Source of the DNA: Brachionus rotundiformis
Taxonomy: Eukaryota; Rotifera; Eurotatoria; Ploima; Brachionidae
DNA: 64,000 nt
Direction: 5' to 3'
Assembly (NCBI GenBank): GCA_016802295.1
Contig: JAESIW010000203.1
Span: 124,001 to 188,000 of the forward strand
Part shown: positions 10,301-21,649 of the stretch, in pieces
Layout of the letters: every line of letters begins with the position of its first letter
How positions within the stretch are numbered: position 1 is the first letter of the stretch
Program-made: the position numbers and the translations under genes
The notes under the pieces: model-generated
Databases searched by the model: none
Seen by the model: only the letters and a program-made list of their open reading frames with translations
What the model was told of the DNA's origin: nothing

Positions 10301-13300
10301 TATGTTACACCTGAAGTTTAGTTAAAGATAACGAATTCGTTTTTAAAAGTTTTATTAGCTAGGAAATAAATCTTAATCATTCTAAATCAAATAAATATTT
10401 TTTTTGCTCTTGCAAGTCTATTCTTAATGTCTTTATTGCGTTCCCATTTATTCACTTATGATGCTTCCTAAATAAAATATTGGCTCCATTAATTTACTTG
10501 TTTGCCAAAGTCTAAATTTTCCAGAATAAGGCTACTCTGTAATTTTTAGCAGAAAAGTTTTATCAAGTCAACTATCTTCTGTAGCTGATCTTGAAGCCAA
10601 TGAAGCTAAGATATATTGGGCTATTCCGCTTCAAGCCCTAAAAAAATTTTTTAATCTAATTTAATCTAGCTGAATTTCAAGGTTAATCAACAGACCAGTG
10701 CCCTTGTGATTAAGACCGATTAACACTCCATTTATTTAAATAATAAAATAGATTTTACAAATTACAAAAATAAATTGTTTATATAATTATATAAAAAAGG
10801 AATACATTGAAATATTTAAATTAAAAATCTGAGAAAATTAGATTAATATTATTAATATTATTTTAGTCTAATTTAATTTAACTAAACTAAAAACCAAAGC
10901 GGTCCTTGAATATATTTGAAAATTGATGCCTATTTTAACTGGACTTGTTTAAGACAACTTGGACAACAGCTTGAACCAAACCACTGTGACACGATCAACG
11001 CGACTAAAGCAGCAACAATTGTTGGAATCACTGGCCTCTAATGATAATGATACAAGCGAATGTGACAGCGAGGAGTTTTTCCATTTGGACGAGTTGCTAG
11101 ATATCCAGAGCAATTCTCAGCCAGACAGTCAAGTGTGCGATCAAAACAATGATAAATCAATATACGAATCAGCCGAATCGGAATCCAATACATTGAATAG
11201 CGAGCTCGGGGACACGAATCACGAGTCCGAGTACGACAATCAGTCACAGAGCACAAGCGACCAGTCTTACAACGAGTTTTTGTCGCTCGAAAGTGACCAA
11301 GAATCGTTCGACGAAGACCTAGAGCTTAAACGAAAAGAGCTCGAGCGCGAAGCCAAGCGTCTGATACGCAAGAAAGAAAAGCTCAGCTCCAAAATCCTCA
11401 ACACGGACTGCATGATATCCAACAGTGAGCTGTACAACGAGCCGATACGTAAGAGCCTACGTAAACGAACGTTGTCGCGAAAATTCACCGACGACGAGTA
11501 TTCGCTGAACGACGACGAAGCGAATACGATCGCCGACGACGACCAATGCAAACACGAGGTCAGCTTGAACGAGCAAAAAGGCGAATTTAAGCTTAGGATA
11601 AAACGAGTAACCAACACGGCCAATTTGAATCGAATAAACGCCATAGATCCGAGCGTGGACGATTTGCCATCGAAGCGAAAACGCGCCAACAGCAGCAACT
11701 TCAAATCCAGCTTGAACAATTCACCGCTAAGTCTTTTCCCGGAGCTTAGCATGCCGATTTGCTCGCCAGCCGTGTCGCCACGAGCCGTATCGCCTTCCAA
11801 AATGGTAATCAAGTCGAACTCGTCGCCGCCAGTGCCGCCACCACCTTTGGCCATGCCCGTGCCGCCTCACAACATATTCAACGATGACGAAGAGGACGAA
11901 AGCGCCAGAAAAGACACGCACCAACCTGCTGACGGCCAAGCCAACTTGCCAGAAAGTGTAAAAACACTCGCACGAATCAAAAACCAAATAGCCGAAAAAA
12001 AACGCAAATTGTCCGACGAGCTAAGCTCTACCAAACGATGCAAATCGCTCCAAATCGAGTCCAATCCAAACATACAAAAAATAGTCAGCGAATTAAAATC
12101 AATTGGTTCGAATAGTAATGACAATATGTCCAGTTTGGCAAGCACGCCGGACAACAAAGCTCTCGCGGACGAGTTCGAAAGCGACGAGGCCAAATTGGAC
12201 ACCAGAGAGATGCCAACTTTTGTCGTCAAGCTTGATCTAGTCGACTTGATTAAGTCACAACAAGACAAAGAAAAAAAGCTAGCCTATTCCAAAACGAGCT
12301 CGATCGTGGTCGACACGAGCTTTTTGTCCGAGAGCCTCGAACATTCGGAGACAAATGCCGAACTTACTTTGCCAAATATAAACAGTCTAATATTTAAAGT
12401 GAACGCGCCAGTCGCCAACAAGCACAGAGAGGCCGGCTTTTCCAATCAGTTCGTCACACCGTTGCCAGTGCAGCAGTATCCACAAACGCCCAATCGAGTC
12501 ATACAACCGGTCTATCAGAACGGCTACCAGAGCAGCGCCGCCAGGCCCAGCTTTGTCACCTCGTCGCCAAATTACCAAAAGCAACAATCGCCCAATCACT
12601 TTCAGTACCCGCGCTATGCCGCACCAGCCCAGTCCGGCCAGTTTATGCCTCAATCAGGCCAACAGGCCCCACTCGCGCCACCACCACCTCCGCCTTCGGC
12701 CGCTCATCAGCCCCAAATTCCACTCCAGCACTCTCAACCACCACAGCCACAAATGCCTCAGCAGCAAATGGTCCAGCAACAGATGGTCCAACAACAAATG
12801 GTCCAGCCACAGATGACCCCACAACAACTGCCACAATCATTCAACCAACAGTACTCAAACTATTCCCAATTTAGCAATCAATCGACGCCACAGCAATCAC
12901 AGAACTACCAACAAAATGTGCTCCTGGTACAATCGCCTTTAAAGTATGCACAGCCATCGGCTCAGGTTTACGCGCCGCCGCAATCGCCAATCGTCAAAAA
13001 TGTCCCGCCACCAAACCCGATACAAAATAGCATGAAGCCCGCACCACAAAGCATAAACGTGTCCATACCAGCGCAGATAACGCCTGGTCAAAATTTGTCC
13101 AATACCATTATATCGCCGATCAATTCGCAAAATTCACAAAGCTCGCCAAACGTGCACTCGGTGACGCCCAACAAGACCAAGCGAAAAGAAAAGGACAAAG
13201 GCTTGAATGTGAGCACAGCGTCGGCTAGCTCGACGCCGAGCCAGGCCAGCTCGAGTTCGGCCGCCAGTCAAAACCAAGCGCAAAGCAGCTCGCAGTCGAG

Positions 13301-14003
13301 AAGCGCTCGATCGACACAGCACCAGCTCACTGTAGCCCAACTACTCAGCCAAAAGCATCAACAGCAACAACAAAAAAGCCAAGAGGCCAGCCGAAGTCTG
13401 ACCAGTCCGCTCACAGTGCCCACTGTGATCCAAGTCAATGAGCAAAGCAATTCGAACAGCTCGGTCGGCTCGCAAATTATCATACCAGCTTCGTTGACTT
13501 CCAACTCCCAAAACGGCTCACAAGTCATCAAACTGCTATCTGATTCAGAGGCTAAGAATAGCTCTAATCCAATTCAGCCAAATGGAACCAGCACACGCAA
13601 TTCACCGTTTGCTAATTCACAGCCAAATGCGCCATCATCGCTCTCCATACCAACGCCGCTGTCTCAATCGACCAAGATTCTTTTAAACGAATCCAATCAT
13701 GCACCATCCAGCAACCCACAAGCAGTCACATGCATTCCCATTAACAGCCTTAATTTTAAGCCAACAGTCAATCAGTCTAGTCCGATTTTGGATGCGGACA
13801 AATGCGACATGACTAGTCAATCTCAGTCAAGCGATAAGCAACACGAATGCTCGAGCAAAAAGGCCATGGTTGAGTGCGAAAAGTGTTTGCATTTTTGCCA
13901 TGATGATTGTGTATATTTGAAAAAGATGGACTCAAGAGCCGAACCGATGCGATTGTGTGCCAATTGTTTCAATGACCAAGAGAAAAAGATGGATGTGAAC
14001 TAA
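7340..14003 (+). CDS. Additional sex combs-like chromatin protein (ASXL/Asx), 5' end missing
   Basis: Four exons join in phase: 7340-7592, 8406-8889, 9190-9272 and 10954-14003, giving at least 1289 residues. The DEUBAD (ASXH) domain spans exons 2-3: FQPAIFESLPRQSQLKLIKL, then LLPECDR, LSIGALNNEF and CIDWQQRLSKGYF. In Asx proteins this domain activates the BAP1/Calypso deubiquitinase, which removes ubiquitin from histone H2A (the PR-DUB Polycomb complex, in the nucleus). The large last exon is disordered, rich in Ser, Gln and Asn, with polyproline runs. It ends in the ASXL-type PHD finger (KAMVECEKCLHFCHDDC ... LCANC). The first zinc-ligand pair reads H-E-C rather than C-x-C. The introns (813, 300 and 1681 bp) are far longer than elsewhere in the window. 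The HARE-HTH exon was not found. Confidence 0.88.
7593..8405. other. ASXL intron (813 bp)
   Basis: Splice phase is T|TT across this intron. Inside, near 8127, a short ATG frame begins MKSKQAIQDDDAKQL and could splice at a GTAATA donor into a further open stretch, but it reaches a stop before the next ASXL exon. I treat it as unproven. It could mark an alternative transcript start. Confidence 0.4.
8925..8940. promoter_or_regulatory. Perfect palindromic RFX X-box in ASXL intron
   Basis: GGTTACCATGGTAACC is a 16-bp perfect palindrome that contains GTTACCATGGTAAC, a full match to the RFX/DAF-19 X-box (GTTNCCATGGNAAC). It lies 36 bp into the intron after the first DEUBAD exon. No cilia gene start is apparent nearby, so its target is unknown. 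Confidence 0.5.
9273..10953. other. ASXL intron (1681 bp) with transposon debris
   Basis: The largest ASXL intron. It holds a minus-strand LINE remnant (listed separately). Near 10550-10660 is an open plus-strand stretch of about 37 codons (including SSVADLEANEAKIYWAIP) that does not fit the splice phase of the flanking exons. The rest is AT-rich. Confidence 0.45.
9810..9990 (-). mobile_element. Degraded LINE (non-LTR retrotransposon) C-terminal fragment
   Basis: On the minus strand, CTRGNPFKIKKEIVKN followed by SRVVGEWKKL matches the conserved end of jockey/CR1-type reverse transcriptase ORFs (pattern TRGN-x-FKL ... F-x-x-RVV-x-x-WN-x-LP). The frame breaks shortly afterwards. It is a dead fragment lying antisense inside the ASXL intron. 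Confidence 0.55.
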
Positions 14004-15989
14004 GTGCCTTTTGTCTGTCTGTCTGTCTGTCTGTCTCTGTGTGTTTGTGTGTGAGAGAAAATGGGAAAAATGGGAAAATGTGAAAGTGTTGATTAAAGAC
14101 CGTTTTTTATTTTTTCAATTCTAATTAAATTAATTAATTAATTCCAAGTTTTGCTCTTTAGGCTAAGAAAATAGAAAATTTTTAATTTTTTAAATTAATT
14201 GCATTTTACACAATTGGTGTTTGCTCCACCATTATTTTATCGATTTTTATATTTTGTTTGTTTGTTTATTTTTTTTTTCTTATTAATCATTATTATTGCT
14301 ATTTTTAAATTTTTAAATTTTAGCTTTTTGATTTTTTAATTTTTAATTGTCGAGCGTTTTAATTGAAAATTATTTTAAAATTATGAAATAATGTTATTTT
14401 ACCATTGTTGTTGGCTACTAATTTAATTTTACTACATAATTTGAATTCTTATTTTGATTAATTTGTACCTATAATGTTTAGGTTATACGAATTGTAATAT
14501 TTTTTAAATATTTAGATTATCTTTTTTTTTTAGTATTGGTTTTTCAGATAATTTTAGAAATTTTTCAAAATAAAATTTCAAAATATTATGTTTTATTCTT
14601 TTTTATCAAATGATCTAATAAAGAACAGGTATGTTTCCAAAACTGACAGCAAGACAGCTCTATCAAATTCAATGCCTGAGTTAGCAGTGGTAGCTCAAGC
14701 TTTTACAAGCAGCAGTAAACAATCCTTTTAAAAACTAATTTTTGTTTTAGACAGTTTATTCCATATTTTAACCACACGATTTTTGGAAATGATGCCATCT
14801 TCTTTTACCATGCATTTTGCGTGTTTTCTCAAATTGTATACTTGATTGGGAGAAAGGTTCATTCCATTGCCATTAATGATTTATAGATATCTGAGCTTTT
14901 TCTAGTTGAATGACTTCTTTTTCTAATTATGGACTTACTTCCAAATCAAAGCTTCTCAAAGAGTTTAAACTTAAATTTATATATATAATTCTTTGCTATC
15001 ATTCCCAGACTTGTTCTTAAGTCTGAAAAATTTAAATATAATATTTAAAAAATAAGAAATTTATTATGAAAATATCTAATGTAATTAATTAGATAAAAAT
15101 AAGCATGATTAATTGAATTGTAAGAAAAAGAATGAACACTAATTTGATAAAAAAAATTTTATTTTTTAATAACAAATTGACAATTTATAAAAAAAAAACA
15201 CAGATAATAAAAATTCTTTTTTAATTAATTTAGAATGAATGTCTATGAGCCCAAGTCATTAATTTAAACAAATATTTTTGTTTATCTAAGAAATAATTTG
15301 GAAGTAAGAAACTTCCTAGCTGTTTGGAATGGATCTTAGTCATTCCAATCAGCCGCTTGACCAATGTTTTTTAAATATTTATTGAAACAAATAAAAAATT
15401 TAGAAAAAAATTAATTATTATTCTTCATGAAAACGAAATTATAAATAAAATTAATTATTAAATAATAACTCTATCCTTCAACATCCTGGACAATTTTATA
15501 AAATTAAAATAAAAACTTGTATTATTTTGTATAATTTATTTTTTTAGTTTACAATAAAATTAAAAAAAAATTGATTCAGTTTGATTATTTGATTGAAATT
15601 CGATTTTTCCTCTAGGCAGTATGCAGACCAGTGGCTCATTCACCGATCCGAGCCCAAAATTATGGTTTATTAATATTTATATATGTAGCTTAATTACAAA
15701 AAATTGCTTTAAAAATTCATAAACAAATCTTTCACTATGTGTATATGATACAATTGTGACGACATTTTATTTTTTTTATACCGATATAAACATGAGTCAA
15801 TTGATCCTTAATTTGTTTGACTTTCAAGTAGAAAAAACAAACATTATCTAATCAAAACAATTAAATTCCAGTATCATAAACTCATTTTGAAAAAAATTCT
15901 TAAAATTTAAAAATTATTATCCTTAAAATGATAAAAGAATTTTTTTCTATTTCCATTAGGTTTAATTAGCTAGAAAAAAAAAAAAACTT
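14004..15989. other. Region between ASXL and PPP6C (convergent genes); several short coding-like ORFs
   Basis: Begins with the ASXL 3' UTR, including a (TCTG)n repeat. Four short frames stand out by composition: plus 14588-14731 (47 codons, ending AFTSSSKQSF), minus 14862-14728 (44 codons, starting MNLSPNQVYNLRKHAK), minus 15364-15230 (44 codons, containing RLIGMTKIHSKQLG) and plus 15613-15672 (RQYADQWLIHRSEPK to a stop). I could not join them into one gene. The remainder is AT-rich and probably includes the PPP6C 3' UTR. Confidence 0.4.
14014..14036 (+). repeat. (TCTG)n microsatellite in ASXL 3' UTR
   Basis: About five TCTG units directly after the ASXL stop codon, followed by a GT-rich tract. 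Confidence 0.85.
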
Positions 15990-16910
15990 CTACAAAAAAT
16001 ATGGTGTTATATTTTTGGATGGAAAAACTCTCAAGTCGTCTGGTACCGCAGAAAATATCTTGGCTTCTTTGGTATTTTTATCTGTAAATGATAAAATCGA
16101 AGCTATATTTCCGCATCTATAGCAGTAGTTTGGCGCTGACCATACAGTGACCAGTTTTTCATCGAACCAATATTTGTAGCCTTCTTGAACAAGTTGATGA
16201 GCTCGACATATCAAATTCAAGCTGTTTATATCGCAGAACTCGTTAACTACTTTAGGACCAAAAAGCCATCCGGCGCCCCTGGGCGATACAGACCAAGACT
16301 CTACTTCTTCCGGATCCGACCATACTAGGTCGCAAAAAGCGCCTTTATTCGGTATTTCCTGGTTTCGGTCTATTAGCCTAATCTGATCTAGAGTTTTTAT
16401 TTCAGGCGATAGACCTCCATGTACGCACAGAATCGAGTCGTCTATTATGGCCGCTATGGTCAAATAGTCAAACAGCTTGCAGCAATATTTCCACGGGTTG
16501 GCGTTTCCGTACTTGGTCATGCATTCATCATAGAACCCATACACTTGTGTTATTTGTCTTGACTCGTGATTTCCTCTCAGCAGTGTTATCTTATCTGGAT
16601 ACTTGGCCTTGAACAATAGCAATTGAGTGATAGTCTCTAAGCTGTAGTAGCCGCGATCCACAAAATCGCCCATAAATATGTAATTGGTGTCTGGAGGAAA
16701 TCCGCCAGTGCGGAATAATTCCTGAAGATCATAATACTGTCCATGAATGTCACCACAAACTGTCACAGGTGTATAAACCGGATGCACATTTGATTCCTCA
16801 ATCAAATAGTCTAAAACTATGTCGCACAGTTTCCTGAAGTCGTTTTCGGGCAAGTATTTGCAGTCCTTGGTAAGTTCGATCCATTTGTCTAAATTGGAAT
16901 CACCGGACAT
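15990..16910 (-). CDS. PPP6C: Serine/threonine protein phosphatase 6 catalytic subunit
   Basis: One open frame of 306 residues (human PPP6C has 305), with no intron. The metallophosphatase motifs are intact: GDIHG (53-57), GDFVDRG (81-87) and GNHE (113-116). They bind the two catalytic metals. RGAGWLFG and SAPNYCYRCGN follow, and the C-terminus is TPYFL. The start CKYLPENDFRKLC and the phrase YGFYDECMTKYGNANPW match PP6 rather than PP2A or PP4. With SAPS-domain subunits, PP6 acts in the cell cycle (Aurora A), DNA repair and splicing-related control. Its lack of introns is unusual in this window, where multi-exon genes dominate, and could mean intron loss or an old retrocopy. The frame is fully intact. 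Confidence 0.95.
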   Translation of the reverse strand: MSGDSNLDKWIELTKDCKYLPENDFRKLCDIVLDYLIEESNVHPVYTPVTVCGDIHGQYYDLQELFRTGGFPPDTNYIFMGDFVDRGYYSLETITQLLLFKAKYPDKITLLRGNHESRQITQVYGFYDECMTKYGNANPWKYCCKLFDYLTIAAIIDDSILCVHGGLSPEIKTLDQIRLIDRNQEIPNKGAFCDLVWSDPEEVESWSVSPRGAGWLFGPKVVNEFCDINSLNLICRAHQLVQEGYKYWFDEKLVTVWSAPNYCYRCGNIASILSFTDKNTKEAKIFSAVPDDLRVFPSKNITPYFL

Positions 16911-19900
16911 TGTGTAGAAAATTGTTTTTATTTAATTATCAAAAAATGCTCTTGCTTTTTTATGAGTAAATTACTCTTTGATTATTAAAAAATCTTAGTT
17001 TTAATTGTCATAAGTTTGCTTTAAATAAATAAATTGCAAATTTAAATTAATAAAATTCCTAATTAAAGAAAATTGTCTTATTCAAAACATATTAAAAATT
17101 TAAAAATATAGCTTATTTTGGTTTTATATAATTTAGTTGAACTGGAGTATTGGAAAATAGGTCCAAAGCTATAAATTATTATTTCAATATTATTGGGATT
17201 TTGTTTCATTTATTTTTCATTAAGTTGTCTATTTTTAAAAATATCGGACACTTTTATCAAAAAAATATTTCTTAGTCTAATCTAATAAAAGTAATTAATT
17301 TCATCAGCGTAATCAAAAACATTATTGTTAAATTTTTTTAATTATAGTGTTGAAAAATGGAGAACTAGGATTCACGACTTTGATGGATTATTTGCCAAAA
17401 TGATTAATTAAATAAATTAAAATGTTAAAATTCACAAGTTTATAGTTTTGATAAAATTTTTTTATCTTTTGGCCCAGATAAAATTGGAAAAAATTTTCAT
17501 ACTTAGATTGTATATACAGTTATTTAGGGTTATGCAACTTAATTTTATTTTTTCGTAATTATTTTGTTTTAGTATCTTTAGTTGAGATTAAATTTGATTT
17601 CTTTCGGTGTAAAAGAATATTGAGTATTTTAAATTGAGAGGTGAAAAATTCAAATTAAATGCTAAAAAATATGCATATTTTTACCAAAAAAAATAGATTA
17701 GTTTATCTATAGAGTTTTTGAAAGCAAGCTTTTCAAATATGAACAATGTAATTAATGGAATTTTCAGTATATTCCAAAGTAGTTTAATATCAAAATTGAA
17801 AATTAATTTTTTCAAGACAGCATTTAAAAAGAGTCCTAATTAAGAATCGAATATAAATTTTCAATATAAATAAGTAATAAAAAATTATACTTAAGTACTT
17901 TTAAGATTGATGAAAATTTCAATTCAGTTAAGCTAATCAAATTCTATTTTCAATATCCTTAATAAATTATTATTAGAAAATTTCTAATCTTATTTGAAAA
18001 ACAAACTGTTGAAATTATTTTTGTAAGCTTAGATGCATAAATAATTTCTATTTGTATCTTAAATTAAATCATTAATAAAAATTTATGCATATCGCTTCCT
18101 TAAGTTTAACATTTGATCAAAAAAAAATATAGATTAGTTTTATTCATTTGTTTTAAATAAATAATTTTTATTTTCTTCACAAGTTTGCTAATACTCAGTG
18201 TTTTGGTTTATTATCAATAATTTTATTCTTTTAGGTTGTTTTTTTTTTGTTTGAATATCACATAATAAATAATAATATAAAAATTTTTTATAGTTTTATT
18301 TTTTCCTTAACATTTTTTAAATTAAGAAAATAATTTTATTCAAGTTTTTACTTATCATTCTTCCATAACTTTATTATTCTCTTTTTTTTTGATAAATTCA
18401 ATTTGCTTGATTGAATTTATGACTTAATTACATTTCAAAATGTATTTTTCTATCAGAATTCAATTAAATATATGGATATATTTTGACGTTGAGAAGTTTA
18501 TTATTTAATTTCATCATTAAAAACATTATTAGCATTTTTATACACTCTAGACTTATGAATACGATATTTTATCAAAATTTTCTTAAGATCTGATTTCTGC
18601 CTGATCTACTTGAAATGTCAAATTTTAATCAGATAATTATTAGTCATAATAAACAAAAAAATGTTGGTCATGCACTATGAAATTAATCAATACGAATAGT
18701 AAAGAAACAAAAAAGATATCAAAATATACAACTTTTCTAAAATATCAATAAATTAGTCTAAGCTAGTGTTATTTACGGTCGGTCAAAAATTTCTGTATTT
18801 TCTTGATATATTTTAATGCCTTAATAAGTGAAAAACATTTATCTTTATTCTCTCTAGTCTTTGGTCATCTATCAGGAAATCAATTCAATTTAAAAATATT
18901 TAAAGCATTTAGCTTCCAATGTACCTTTTAGAAAAAGAGACAACTTTACCAACTGTACATTTTTTTCTTATCTTGAAGAATGAAAACTAGCTTTCATTTT
19001 CATTTGAAAATGGTATACCATTTTATGGTAAAGTTTTCCCTAACAAATTTGTTGAGCTGATTGAGATAAATTCCTGTTATCATAATTTTAAAACAGATTT
19101 TATGATAAATAAAGAAACATCAGAAAAACCCACTCATTTAGGCAATTTTCAATATGAAAAGCTTTTGTATATTAAACAGCCAGATTTTGCCAACTCTCCA
19201 AAAATACCCAATATGATAAGTCATCAAAAAGCTCTGGTATCAATTAAATTCTTGGAACCATCTTTGTCTCCTACTTATTTTGAGTACATATTCATCTTTC
19301 ACTAGATGGATTTTATGGTTGGCTAATGATTAAGTTTTTTGACACAGCATTTTGAAGGACATTCAATTTTTTTAATCTGTCATTTGAGATAACTTAATCA
19401 GAATTGCTAAAGCTATTTACAAAAATATAAGCCTTTTTTTTAAACTTGATGATATCCTTAACATAATGACAATTCTATAGATCAATATTATTGAATTTTA
19501 TTTTAATAAATTATTATTTTTTGATTGAAATATTTTAACAAGATTAATTTATAGAACTGTTGTAGGGCTTTTTTGTGTAAATTTTTTTTTGTCGAAAAAA
19601 AAGCCATTTTATTAGAAAAAAATTAGAATTAATTATCACGTTTCGATTGTTATTTACGGAGATTGGTCAACAGTTGGTCTATTTTTTTATAATTTTTTTT
19701 AAACATCTGGGTCAAATAATAAAGGTAAAATAAATTAACCGATAATAGTGAAACCATTAAAAAGTAATTAGTAGAGAGAAAATTTGGATACGTGGGAATG
19801 ATAACATATACCACTTCTTGAGGCTAAAGCTGATAAAAACTCCCAAAATAGAGAGTTTAAAATTCATGATCATGTTTCAGTTTATTAATATCGAAATATG

Positions 19901-21649
19901 ATACAAAATTTATGAGATAAAATAGTTCGTATGAACTTTTTTTCTTTAATTTTAAAGTCTAGATCATAAAAATGAAGTGTACGAATAAAAAAAAATATTC
20001 CTAATCAAATAAGGATAAAATAGTGGTAATTGTAAAAGTTTCTTTTATCTATAGAAATAATTTTACTTAAATTATCTTTTTAAAAACTAAAATCCGTCAG
20101 TTTATAGCCTTTATAAAAATTAATTTATTTTTATTGAACTAAATTTTCAAACAAAATAAATGGAAAATGAATACTAATTACTATAACGATCTATTAATTT
20201 ATTAGCAATAATTATTTTCAAAATTTAAGATTTTCTCAATTGAAACTAATGTAAGCATTGTTATTAAACATATATTAAATTAAGCAAAAATTAATTAGTT
20301 CAATTTGAGTCAAATATTCATATTAAATAAATGTTTAATTATTCATAGTTGAGTTATTTTTTAATTTTATACTTAAAATAGGACAAATAATTGTACTAAA
20401 AATATAAAAATGATCACTTAAAGTCATTTTAAGATTGTGATTAAGTGTTTTTTTGAGTTGTTCTTGATTTAAATATATAAAAAAAAGTTTATTATTAATT
20501 TACTGAGAATGGTTTACACATTAATCTTAAGCAAAAATTTATTTTTTGTTGCACAGCATTAGAAAAAATTAATTAATTTTAAACTAAATTTAATAAATTG
20601 ATTTATTTTTATTTTAAATGGTGCCATAAAGCATAAATTTAGATCCTAGACTGAATAGTTCACTCACAACTACATATATTTGCTCTAAATTGACCTATTT
20701 AGAACGGATTCGGGTGTTGTTATGACAATTTTATAAGTATATATTTCCTAGTAGAATCATTTAAGTTTAATTTATCGATAAACTGCTAATTTTTAATTAA
20801 ACAAGCAGCTAAAAATTCAGATTATTTTTGTTTTGGCAAAAAAAATCTTTTATTAAGAAAATAAAAATATAGCGAGCAAGTTCCTAAAGCAATAATTTAA
20901 TTCTTTATAGAAAAAAACATTTCGACATTGATAAAACATGCCTTGGGAATAGAAAAGGTAAATAATTGCTAATGTAAAGTTTATTTTTAATAGATTCTTG
21001 GCTAAATTGACAACCAAAGCTTGCTAAACAAAACAAAAATATGAAATTTTATATTCATATCTTTTTTATTTAGAAATAAAATTAAACAAATCTAGTTTTT
21101 AGAGCAGTCCAAATGAACAAAAGGCAAATTTTTCCAACCAGGGTTTATCTTTGTTTAATTTTCAGATTCATCATTATCATCAGCATCAGCGGCAGCAGTA
21201 TCAACTCATGAATTATTATAATTGAATAAATCTTAAGGCATATATGAAGCATTTCAAGCTTTTTTTATATTTATTGTATTTTTTTTTATATTTTTTTATA
21301 AAAATCTTTGAATTTTGCGGATCTTAAGCTGCAATAGTTGTCTGCGCATGCAAATAGCTCAAGAGAAATTCATAATTTCAAATGAATTAAAAAAAAATAA
21401 TAAAATAATTTCTAATTTGGCTAGATATGTTGTTGAATATTTAATTTAGGGTTTTTTCTAATAAAACTAAACAAAAATCGATACACCAACAGCTACCTAA
21501 GTCGTACGGGCACTAATTACACCTAAATTATGCCTATAGACGACATTCTATTCTGGAAAGAAGCATAATTTGGTTTTTTTTCTCCTAGATTTAGAATTAA
21601 ATTAAACAAGCTGACTTAAAAAGCGGAAATAGAATTTTCTGGTCAAAGA
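16911..21649. other. Long AT-rich intergenic region before PRKAR1
   Basis: Divergent promoters of PPP6C (minus) and PRKAR1 (plus) should lie at its two ends. Apart from the interrupted reading frame at 18919-19305, I see no gene. A GC-richer stretch at about 21480-21640 just before the PRKAR1 ATG is probably its 5' UTR. Confidence 0.5.
18919..19305 (+). pseudogene. Coding-like frame interrupted by one TAG, unknown family
   Basis: A single frame runs 129 codons from ATG (18919) to TAG (19303-19305), broken only by an amber codon at 18988-18990. The part after the break has mixed, protein-like composition (for example FENGIPFYGKVFPNKFVELI and QPDFANSPKIPNMISHQ), unlike the surrounding A/T runs. 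There is an AG immediately before the downstream part, so it might instead be an exon starting at 18991. I do not recognise the family. A decayed gene, a mobile-element remnant or a real exon are all possible. Confidence 0.3.

Noticed and set aside
11267..11854. 195-codon minus-strand frame opposite ASXL
   Set aside because: The plus-strand frame splices in phase from the DEUBAD exons and ends in a PHD finger; the antisense frame is a shadow of Ser/Asp codons.
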